Assembly: GCA_015183035.1 (NCBI GenBank)
Contig: JACZZP010000013.1
Location: 868,001 to 932,000, forward strand
Direction: 5' to 3'
DNA from: Meloidogyne chitwoodi
Taxonomy: Eukaryota > Nematoda > Chromadorea > Rhabditida > Meloidogynidae
Length of the DNA stretch: 64,000 nt
Positions 54,584 to 62,900 of the stretch are shown here, one piece after another. Position 1 is the first letter of the stretch, and every line of letters starts with the position of its first letter. Made by a program: the position numbers and the translations under genes. The notes under the pieces were generated by a model. It saw nothing but the letters and a program-made list of their open reading frames with translations, was not told the origin of the DNA and ran no database searches.

Positions 54584-55165
54584 ATGGATTCTGTTGATTT
54601 TATTGTGGGTCCAGTGAGGGAAGTTGTTTCTGCGGCTGAAAGTGATGGACAGGTTAATTTTATCTTTTGTGGAAATAGTTTGTACTAGTGAAGAAAAATT
54701 TTTTTTTAATATTTTTTAAGGTTATTTATGCAATTGTGTACAACAGCGGAGTCGAAGACTCGATTTCTTCTGGTGTTTTGCGTCCACAATACCCTCATTT
54801 AATCATCGAATATTATGAGGCCTTTTTTAGACAAGAAGGAGGGACCAGAATTTTGGGCAGCGTGGCTGTTTTGGGAATCATTTCTGCGAGACTTTTAAAT
54901 GATGAGGTAATGATTTTTAATTTGGAAGAATAATTTAGGAAAAAGAGAAATTTATGGGAAAAGTTGATTGTTTTTAAAATTTTTTATTGTGGGTAGCCTT
55001 TTTTGTTTTCATAACATGAATAAAGTAATTTTTAAGATCGATTATCTTATGGCGGATGATCTAGATTCTCCACCAGTTTCAATAAGTGCTGCAATAGCAA
55101 GGCAGCAATTTGCAAATTTGCTTATTGATTTTTACGAAATGTGCATAATTCTTGACACAATTTGA
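54584..55165 (+). CDS. Small protein with two chromo-shadow-like segments
   Basis: Three exons join in phase to 127 residues: 54584-54652, 54721-54906 and 55037-55165. The first half (FIVGPVREVVSAAESDGQVI, then VLRPQYPHLIIEYYEAFF) has the pattern of an HP1 chromo shadow domain: an initial strand, a D-x-x-G-x-hydrophobic turn, and a C-terminal helix with P-x-L-I-I-x-Y-Y-E. The second half repeats that end: SISSGVLRPQYPHLIIEYYE is matched by SISAAIARQQFANLLIDFYE. No chromodomain is present. It could be a truncated HP1-like dimerisation module. It sits at the edge of the rearranged region and its last exon ends soon after the second repeat. Confidence 0.55.
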
Positions 55166-55169
55166 TTTT

Positions 55170-55450
55170 CTTTGGTTTTTTTTAATATGTATTATTGCTC
55201 TATTTTGGTTCTTTTTGTTGTTAGAGAGTATACTTAAATATTTAATTTTTTTTGTTTTATTTATTATGTTATAATAAATTTTTTTATTGTTTATTTTTTT
55301 GTTAAAAAAACATTTTTGTTTGTTTTTTATATTTATATATTTTAAATTTTTTAACTAAATTTTATTTTGTGAAATGACTTCAAAAGGAATGAAAGTAATT
55401 AAGAATGTTGAGGACCACTCTTTGGACAATGAAATGCCTCCTCTATTAAA
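55170..55450 (+). repeat. Duplicated promoter/first-exon segment, copy 1
   Basis: The sequence from the TATTGCTCTATTTTGG region through GAGAGTATACTTAAATATTT and GTTATAATAAATTTTTTTAT to TGTTGAGGACCACTCTTTGG matches 62028-62260 almost base for base, with small indels. It includes the putative start ATG at 55374 and codons for KNVEDHSLDNEMPP. The second copy reads KNVENHSLDDEIPP in another frame relative to its ATG. Confidence 0.85.
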
Positions 55451-57150
55451 GCTAAAAGGTTTTTAATCTATTAAATTGTATTTTTCTCTTTTATTGGATT
55501 GATACAAGGCGATTGAGGAATAAATTCTTCAGAACAAATTTGTTGGGATGATGATGCTGTTGATAAACTTCTTGAAAGATCCGATGATGAAGCAAAAGAT
55601 GCTACAGATGAGACTGAAGGAAAAGATTTGGCAAATGATTATTTAAGTTCTTTTAAAGTTGCCACTTATACTACAAAAGAAGATGAGTCTTTTAATTCTT
55701 TGAGTAAGTACTTCAAAGCAAATGAATTGCTTAATAACTTCATAATCGATGAAGAGAAGGAATTAGCCTATTTATCTCAAATTGTTGAATCCAGCCGAAT
55801 GGATGACAGTCCTGGAGGAGCTAGTAAGTTTCCACTATCTGTAAAGGACGAAGAAGAATGTGATAGTTAATGGGTACAAATTATTCCAAAGGAAGAAGTT
55901 GAACGTGTTATGGAAGAACGTCAAAATGTATTACAAAAACAACAGCTTAAACCAATGCAACAACCAACGATCGAACATTTGCTGAATTGGATAATGATGA
56001 GACAAGCGATTATGATGAAACTGAAAGAAGAAAAGAAAAAGGTTGCTTTAATTTATGTTAAACTTTTTGAGATTTTTGTTTATTTTTTACTCTAAAGATT
56101 GGAAAAAAGAGTGTTTCTTCAAGCACTTTGAAGAAGAGAGGAAGACCTTCTAAAAATGGAAATGATGACGAATCAACTCCAACTGGTGAGAGGAAGAGAA
56201 AGTCTAAGAAAAATAATAATGGGATTTTGGATGGCACAGGGGAAGGTGATTCTGCAAAGAAAAAAAACAAACGTGAGAAGATAGTACGTGATGGTGTAAT
56301 AATGATTCGAAAAAAGAAATTGGATAATTCTGAAGTAAATAATGTGGATAATGAAACTAGTAGTGAAAAGGTAAGAAAAATGAAATATTTTTTAATTATT
56401 ATTTTCATTTTTTGTTCTTCTATTAATTAAAAATAAATAATTCTTTCTTTTTAGAAACGTCCACCGACTGATTTGAGCTAGCATTTTCTTTAGCTGTTAA
56501 TAAACGTAAATATGAGTTGGATTTAAAGGATCGCAATGGACAACCTTTCTTAAAATGCGTTGACTTTTTCCGGCCACATCTCAAGTATATGAAGAAGCTT
56601 GTTAGTAAAGGAGCTCCTCTTTCATCTGAAGCGATTAAATATCTAGTATATTTTATTGTAATATTATTTAATTAAAATATTAATTATTAGGTGAAACTTA
56701 GAAATTATATTACAAAATATGTCATCGATCTAATTAAAAAGTGTAGTAAATTTTTAAACAAAACTGAATTGTTATAAATTTTATTTTCAGAAAAGAACCG
56801 ATACCAATTCAGAAACAGGTTAGTAACATTAAATAATATTATAAAATAGTGCTAAATATATTTATTAATATTTTGATGTTTTAGTGGCACAACTATTTGT
56901 GGATATTCCTTTCACAATTTTTGAAGACACATCTGATCCAAGCCTTTTGTTGAACGCATATAGAGTTTATGCTCATAATAAACATCCAACTAATAGTGGT
57001 ATATCTTCACCAACAACAATTAGGCGTTCTTCTGGACAAAATAGGCAACAACTTCAACCACAACAAATGATAGATAAAACAACAGAAGTTACAAAATCTA
57101 CATCAAATATACAATCTTCTATAATAAATTCCTCGTCAAATATTTCATAG
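55374..57150 (+). pseudogene. Degenerate chimeric gene with a Mi-2/CHD-like fragment
   Basis: Exon 1 (55374-55458) is the duplicated first exon. It splices in phase to 55533, which reads EQICWDDDAVDKLLERSDDE and then NDYLSSFKVATYTTKEDE. The latter is characteristic of the segment after the helicase in Mi-2/CHD3-4 remodellers. The frame stops at 55868-55870. Later pieces look coding but are out of register. AELDNDETSDYDETERRKEK (about 55989-56039) lies one frame off the IGKKSVSSSTLKKRGRPSK block at 56098. The KRPPTD block meets TAG near 56480 while ELAFSLAVNKRKYELDLKDR continues in another frame. A last open piece (56884-57150) begins VAQLFVDIPFTIFEDTSDP. At least two stops and two frameshifts suggest decay. 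Heavy mis-splicing in my model or assembly errors are alternatives. Confidence 0.5.
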
Positions 57151-57621
57151 TTTTTTAATTTTATTTTAATTTTTATTGGTGTGTGATTATTATTTTTTTA
57201 TTGAATTTTAGTAAAAATATATAAGTATTTTAATAAACTAATATTTATGAATTACACACTTTTGCACAACTTTTTTTCATTTGTGCACTTTTTTAGTTTT
57301 TCGACTTCTCATTATCCCCTTTATAATTATATATATATACATTTTATTATTATGAATAATTTGATGTGATTAGAAAAAAACATTTTTAATAATTGAGAGA
57401 GAGAATTTTATTAAATTAAGTTTAATTTTGGAAAATTATATATTGATTATTCCATTTTTAAATTGTTAAAAAATTAAAAATAGGATTATCAACACCATCA
57501 ATTTAATTTTATAATTATGAAAATTATCATCATTTATTTTTATTTGAAAAATAGGAAAAATTAATTTGTTTTCCACCTAACGGGTTCGAACCTGCGACCC
57601 TCTTTTTTAATTTTTTTTTAG

Positions 57622-58441
57622 AAAAATGAGGATGAAATTGATATAAAAACTTCTGGTACTTGTGAAGAACGGGAGGCCCTTTCTGCGGACTTTTTATGCG
57701 GACTTTTCTATTATATAATTTATTAGTATAGGTATATTATTTGATTTTTGCCTTAAGGCAAATAAAAGGAGTACATAGACTAATAAAAAGGTTTAAATGT
57801 TTCTGACCTAGTCATTTACATTTTTGTTAATCGATTATTTAGAAAAATGATTCAAACCCTTAAAAATTTTACTTTGTTACAATTATACAACAAGATAAGC
57901 TTACCAGACGAGGAATTTCAACCATGGTTGGTAGATCTTAAATTGCTTCAGCAAAGTAGAACCTGTGATTGTGGGAGGAAATGGTCAGGAAAAGAGAAAG
58001 GATAAATGTTCAATATGGAGTTGTTGCGCTAAATCGTGTAGAAAAGGATTGCTTGTTGGAACATTTTTTCAAAGAAGTAAGATTTCAGTGCAGCAAATTA
58101 TACAGGTAATCTTGTTACTTGAGAGCTACATTAATGAATTTGTTTGGAGACAATATTTTAAAGGACAGGATTGTTTTTTCCATTTAATCTCACAAATTGT
58201 CAATCATGATTCTTATTTGTGTGAATAAAATATATGTACTCCTTTTATTTGCCTTAAGGCAAAAATCAAATAATATATAATAAATTATATAATAAAGTCC
58301 GCAAAAAAAGTCCGCAGAAAGGGCCTCCCGTTCTTCACAAGTGCCAAACTTCTTATTGGATAACTGAAGCTGCTGATTTGAATGAAGAAGTGCCTCAGTT
58401 TGAAGATATTGATGAACTAATGATTGAAGCAAATTTGTTAA
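57622..58441 (+). pseudogene. Gene fragment interrupted by a Merlin element
   Basis: After a good acceptor (TTTTTTTTTAG at 57621) an open piece reads KNEDEIDIKTS up to 57654. With the transposon and one copy of its 8-bp duplication set aside, the frame resumes after 58353 as YWITEAADLNEEVPQFEDID and then ELMIEANLLKC, ending near 58441. The EDIDELM block is shared with the fragment at 62199-62371. The family is not identified. A GGTTCGAACC-containing tRNA-like box (about 57585) lies just upstream, as also near 62447 in the other copy. Confidence 0.5.
57647..58353 (+). mobile_element. Merlin-like (IS1595-type) DNA transposon, degenerate
   Basis: The element is 57655-58345 (691 bp), flanked by 8-bp direct repeats AAACTTCT (57647-57654 and 58346-58353). 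Long terminal inverted repeats of about 125 bp start GGTACTTGTGAAGAACGGGA on the left and, inverted, GGCACTTGTGAAGAACGGGA on the right. The interior (57847-58228) encodes pieces of a transposase: ISLPDEEFQPWLVDLKLLQQ, a zinc-ribbon-like RTCDCGRKWSG...CSIWSCCAKSCRK, then GLLVGTFFQRSKISVQQIIQ. This order is typical of the IS1595/Merlin N-terminal region. Frameshifts and stops are present and the catalytic part is missing. Confidence 0.8.
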
Positions 58442-58755
58442 AATGTTTTTTTAATTAATTTAAAATATTTTCTGAGAGTTTGTTTTATTTTGTTTATTAT
58501 ATTTTTAAACATTAGAGTTAGAGAAAACATTTTTGAAATGATTTTTTTAATTTTTGTTTTTTTCCAAAAATCTCGTCTTTTTCTCGAGAGTTTCCTCCCT
58601 TAATTTTTATGTTTAATTCAAAATAACGAAAACCAATTGCCTTTTTATGTAGTTGATTAAATGAATTGGACATTTTGAAATTTGATATTTTTTCCGATTT
58701 TACTTAAATAAAGGGTAGAGGGCGATTCAGAGTCGGCCGATTCAGAATGGGACAC

Positions 58756-59708
58756 GCCCGAATAGTGCCGGCCGAAAAGGCGCGACTACTTATACTTATG
58801 TAAACTTAATTCTACCAACAAAAACATTAATAATATATTTTTAAATAAAAACTTTTATTCAATAGGGTGGTTGTCAGTCACTTTGTTGAAACTAAACACT
58901 TTGTTGTAGTTAAAAAAATTTTAAAAACTCAAAATATGGTAGTCAGTCACTTTTTAAAACTGAACAAGGATTTATATACATACATGTTGTAAAAATATAA
59001 ATGAATTACAAAAAAAATTTAAGAATATTTACATTAGTCGTTTTTATAATGGAATGAGAAAAAATTAGGTACTTACGTATTATCCCTAAGCACTTTTGCG
59101 GAGGACAAATATATATATAAATAGACAATTTTAATAATAAAAAAGTACAGTCTATTATTTTATATTCATTAAATTTTATTTATTTTTAATTTAGTATTTT
59201 ATGTAGTCATTCTATCATTTTTTATTTAATTTTTTAGTCTATTTTTATTTTATAATGAAAATTTGGGATTTGCTAACAACTGAAAAAGATGCCATCGAAT
59301 TCTTACAAGATCGTGGTCTTTAAAATGTGGAAAGGATGTGGGGCAGTGCCAAATGGCGAAATAAGAAATATTGGGGGACAGCACGTCACCACTTGGAAAG
59401 TTATTTTGCAGAATTTATTTGAGGAAAATGATTGGAGATAGAGACGTTTTTGAAGAAATTATGATTGCTTGGGGGAAATATTGGAAATTGGATTGATTTT
59501 TTATTGTAGTTGTTTTATATAAATAAATTTGTCCGCAAAAAAAGTCCGCAAAAGTGCTTAGGGATAATACGTAAGTACCAAAATTAAAAAAGCTTATATT
59601 AAATTGCGCCTTTTCGGCCGGCGACTGTTTGGCCTCGCGCCTTTTCGGCCGGCGACTTTTCGGTCGCGACCTTTCGGTCGTGACTTTTCGGCCGGCGACT
59701 ATTCGGGC
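58756..59708. mobile_element. GC-rich inverted-repeat element hosting a second Merlin element
   Basis: GCCCGAATAGTGCCGGCCGA, continuing AAAGGCGCG (58756-58784), is inverted at 59635-59708. There the motif CTTTTCGGCCGGCGACT is also repeated in tandem about four times with variants (CTTTCGGTCG, TTTTCGGCCGG). Between the arms lie AT-rich DNA, a duplicated GGTAGTCAGTCACTTT/GGTTGTCAGTCACTTT motif (58866 and 58938) and the Merlin-like element at 59068-59579. Exact ends and target duplication are not clear to me. Confidence 0.5.
59061..59586 (+). mobile_element. Second Merlin-like element with internally deleted transposase
   Basis: The element is 59068-59579 (512 bp), flanked by AAAATTA (59061-59067 and 59580-59586). 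Its inverted ends start GGTACTTACGTATTATCCCT and contain the GTCCGCAAAA motif shared with the element at 57655. A frame from 59254 begins MKIWDLLTTEKDAIEFLQDR and stops. It is followed, in register after the stop, by NVERMWGSAKWRNKKYWGTA and HHLESYFAEFI, which fits the C-terminal end of an IS1595/Merlin transposase. Head and tail are joined with the middle, including most catalytic residues, missing. Confidence 0.75.
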
Positions 59709-59901
59709 TGTACCCTTCAGAGTAGCCGGTTGTTTTTGGCTATAAAAGCTTAATTTAGATTGAAATGTTATTTCATTGTTCGTCGTTAGTTCGTAATTTT
59801 TTTTACTTTTTTCCCTCCTTTTGCCTTTTTTGTTTTTTTAATGTTGCTAATTTATATATATTTATTTTTTAGTTATTTAAAATTCTACACACAAATCCAA
59901 A

Positions 59902-61911
59902 ATGAACAACAACAAAAATATTAAACAAAAAGTTTGCCTTGTTGTTATCGACGGTTGGGGATTGTCTGATAAAGAAGATGGGAATGCAATACTAAAAGCA
60001 AAAACCCCTGTCATGGATAAACTTTGCTCTAGTAATTCGCAACAGTTGGAAGCGCATGGTCTTCATGTTGGATTGCCTGAAGGCTTGATGGGAAATTCTG
60101 AAGTTGGACATCTTAATATTGGGACAGGAAGGGTGATTCATCAGGTTAATTTCTTTGTTATTTTATCTTTCCAAAATTATAATTTGAGGATATCGTGCGT
60201 ATCAATTTGGCTGTGGAGAAAAATCAGATTGTTCTGAACCCCCAGATTCGAGCGGCTGCTGATCGGGCAAGGGGTGGAAGTGGGAGAGTGCATTTATTGG
60301 GCTTGGTCAGTTTTATTAAAACACAAATTTTGGATTTAAAACTTTGATTTCGCAGGTTAGCGATGGTGGTGTCCATTCTCGCATCGATCACCTTTTCGCT
60401 CTACTTCGTGCATTCAAGCAATTAGAAGTACCAAAAGTGTTTATTCATTTCTTTGCTGATGGTAGAGATGCTTCGTCGACTAGTGGAGGTTAATTTAAAA
60501 ACTAATTTTAAAAAATAATTTTTCTTGTTAAATAGCTGGTTATCTTGAACAAATTCTTCAATTTATTGCTTTGGAAAATTATGGAGAATTGGCAACTATT
60601 ATTGATCGTTATTACGCAATGGAAGTGCATAGATGGTCGCGGGTTGAGGTTGTTTCCTTATTTATTTATTTTATTGTTGATTCAGATTGCATCTAAGGCA
60701 ATTATCAATGGAGTTGGAGAAAGTAAGACCTTGCTTGAAGCAGTTGATGCATTAAAGGAACAGGATGAATTTTTAGAACCAATTATTCTTTCTGATGATG
60801 CATGTGTTAAAGTTTTTGATTTTTTGAAGTTTATTTAATTTTTTAAACTAAGATAATGATTCTCTCATTTTCTTCAATTACAACTCTGGGCGCATTCGTC
60901 GACTTTGTGAATGTATTGAACTGTCAATTCCTCAATCTACAAATATCAAGATAATTACAATGACCCGTTGTAATAAGGTTTTATTTAAATGTCTTAATTT
61001 TCATTTTTGTTTCTCTTTTAGTTTCCAGCTCTGTTTCCACCAATTGAACATAAAAACGTCCTTGCTGATTGGCTTTATAAACAAGGAGTATCACAATTTT
61101 ACTGTGCAGGTTCTGAATTTTGTATTTAAAGAATAATAATTAAAACAAATTAAAAACTTTAGAAGCTTTAAAGTACTCACATGTTACTTTTTTCTTTAAT
61201 GGTGGTCGTGGAAATCCGGTATTTTCATTTTTTAAATTATTATATTTTTTTCTAGCTTCTGGGCGAAGAATATTGCTGCTTGCCTTCATCTAACAATTCA
61301 CTACCTAAAAGAGCTGTTTTTGAAGTTTCGGCAAAGGTTAGATATTTATAAATAAATTTATTTTTTATTTTTAAGGTGGTTCAACAGATAGAACGAGGTG
61401 ACCATCACTTCATAATGTGCAATCTTGGGGCTCCTGATATGGTTGGACGTACTGGCGATTTTGATGCGACTGTTAAGGCTTGTGAGGCTACTGGTAATTT
61501 TCTTTTTAAAATTATTTTTCTTAGTTCGAAATTTAGATCTAGCAATAAAAGATATTTTGAAAGCATGCAAGGATAACAACTACATTCTTTTGCTTACTTC
61601 GGATCACGGAAATGCGGAGGAGATGCTTGATTTTGAGGGTGAAGTTCATACTGCGCACACTTGTAATTTGGGTATGTTTTTCTTAAATTATTTAAAAATT
61701 ATAAAAAATTAATCCAATCTTTATAGTTCCGTTTACATGCTCATCAACTGATTTCACTTTCAAATCAACTCTTCCTATGAGTGATGATGGAAAAGAGCGC
61801 GCTCGAGCCTTGCGAGATGTTGCCCCAACCGTTCTTCAATTGATGGGATTGCCTATACCTGAGGAGATGGATGGTGTACCTTTGCTTAGGAATATTGAAT
61901 CTAATGAATAA
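59902..61911 (+). CDS. ipgm-1: Cofactor-independent phosphoglycerate mutase (iPGM), possibly inactive copy
   Basis: Twelve exons join in phase to 503 residues: 59902-60144, 60189-60305, 60356-60488, 60536-60648, 60686-60803, 60853-60977, 61022-61109, 61163-61218, 61256-61336, 61376-61493, 61537-61671 and 61727-61911. The family interconverts 2- and 3-phosphoglycerate in glycolysis using two Mn ions. Conserved motifs seen are [25 protein letters not shown] with the phosphorylated Ser, [36 protein letters not shown] and HTAHTCN. The usual DMVGHTG motif, whose His is a metal ligand, reads DMVGRTG. The usual NFRxDRxRQ motif reads [10 protein letters not shown]. The exon 5 donor that would keep DACVKDND is not GT-AG, so I used the cryptic donor T|GTGTTA, which drops four residues. 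The gene may be a divergent or decaying paralogue. Confidence 0.82.
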
Positions 61912-62027
61912 AAGAAAAAATCTCAAATAGTGAAAATTAAAAAGAATTTTTTTAATATTCTGTTTTTTATTTAATATTATTTCGACTTTTTGTTCCCTTT
62001 ATTGGCTTTTTTATTTTCGCTTTAATT

Positions 62028-62260
62028 ATTGCTCTATTTTGGTTATCTTTTTGTTGTTTGGAGAGTATACTTAAATATTTATTTTTTTGTTTTATTTATT
62101 ATGTTATAATAAATTTTTTTATTGTTTATTTTTTGTTAAAAACATTTTTTGTTTTTTATATTTTAAATGTTTTAACTAAATTTTATTCTGTGAAATGACT
62201 GGAAGTCAAGAAGAATGTTGAGAATCACTCTTTGGACGATGAAATACCTCCTCTTGAAGA
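62028..62260 (+). repeat. Duplicated promoter/first-exon segment, copy 2
   Basis: Closely matches 55170-55450, including GAGAGTATACTTAAATATTT, GTTATAATAAATTTTTTTAT and GAATCACTCTTTGGACGATG. It begins about 115 bp after the iPGM stop. Here the ATG at 62197 is followed within nine codons by TGA, while the original frame continues in another register, so this copy is frameshifted. Confidence 0.85.
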
Positions 62261-62815
62261 TATTGATGAATTAATGAGTGAAGAATTTCACACTCCTTTA
62301 AAGAAAAATTGGTCAAAACTTGTTACACCAGTTATTAATTTTTCAAAAATGCAAGTTCGATAGAGGTTTTTTAAATAAATTTAACAATATTTTGATTTTA
62401 GTTTACTATTTGGTCAAATAAAAATTATTTTCTGTTGATTGGGTTCGAACCTGGCACTCCCATTTTTCTTAGATTTTTTAAAATTTTGAGTTTTATTGAA
62501 TTTATCATATTTTTAGAGTTAAAAAATTTTGAAACAACATTTCTTCATTTATAATTAATAAATTTTTCTTTTAAAGTTATAATCTGCGTGCTCGTAATAT
62601 AATTAGTTGTCCAACTGTTGATGGGAACAAAACTTATTTTCAAAAAGCTGCTGATTTTGTACAGATATTTCTATAGGATTTAATATTGAAGATGCTATTG
62701 CGCTTATTCGATTTGATCATATGTTTATGGAAAGTCTTGAAATTAATGACGGTTTGCAAAAAATTTTTTTAAATAAAGTGCGGACGAATTATTCTTTGGG
62801 TCCTGAAAGTTTTTA
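62199..62815 (+). pseudogene. Degenerate exons upstream of the SLC4-like gene
   Basis: A first piece (about 62211-62361) reads KNVENHSLDDEIPPLEDIDE, then LMSEEFHTPLKKNWSKLVTP, up to TAG. It shares EDIDELM with the fragment at 58.4 kb. A tRNA-like B-box (GGGTTCGAACCTGG, near 62447) lies between. A second piece after acceptor TTTTAAAG (about 62577) reads YNLRARNIISCPTVDGNKTY, meets a stop, and resumes in another frame as IGFNIEDAIALIRFDHMFME. I do not recognise the family. Position suggests 5' exons of the SLC4-like gene, but this is not established. Confidence 0.4.
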
Positions 62816-62900
62816 ATTTTTTAAGAAAAATCTTATCGAAGTAATAAATATTAATTTTTTTTTAATATTTTAATAAATTTAAAGGAAAAATTTGTTCATA

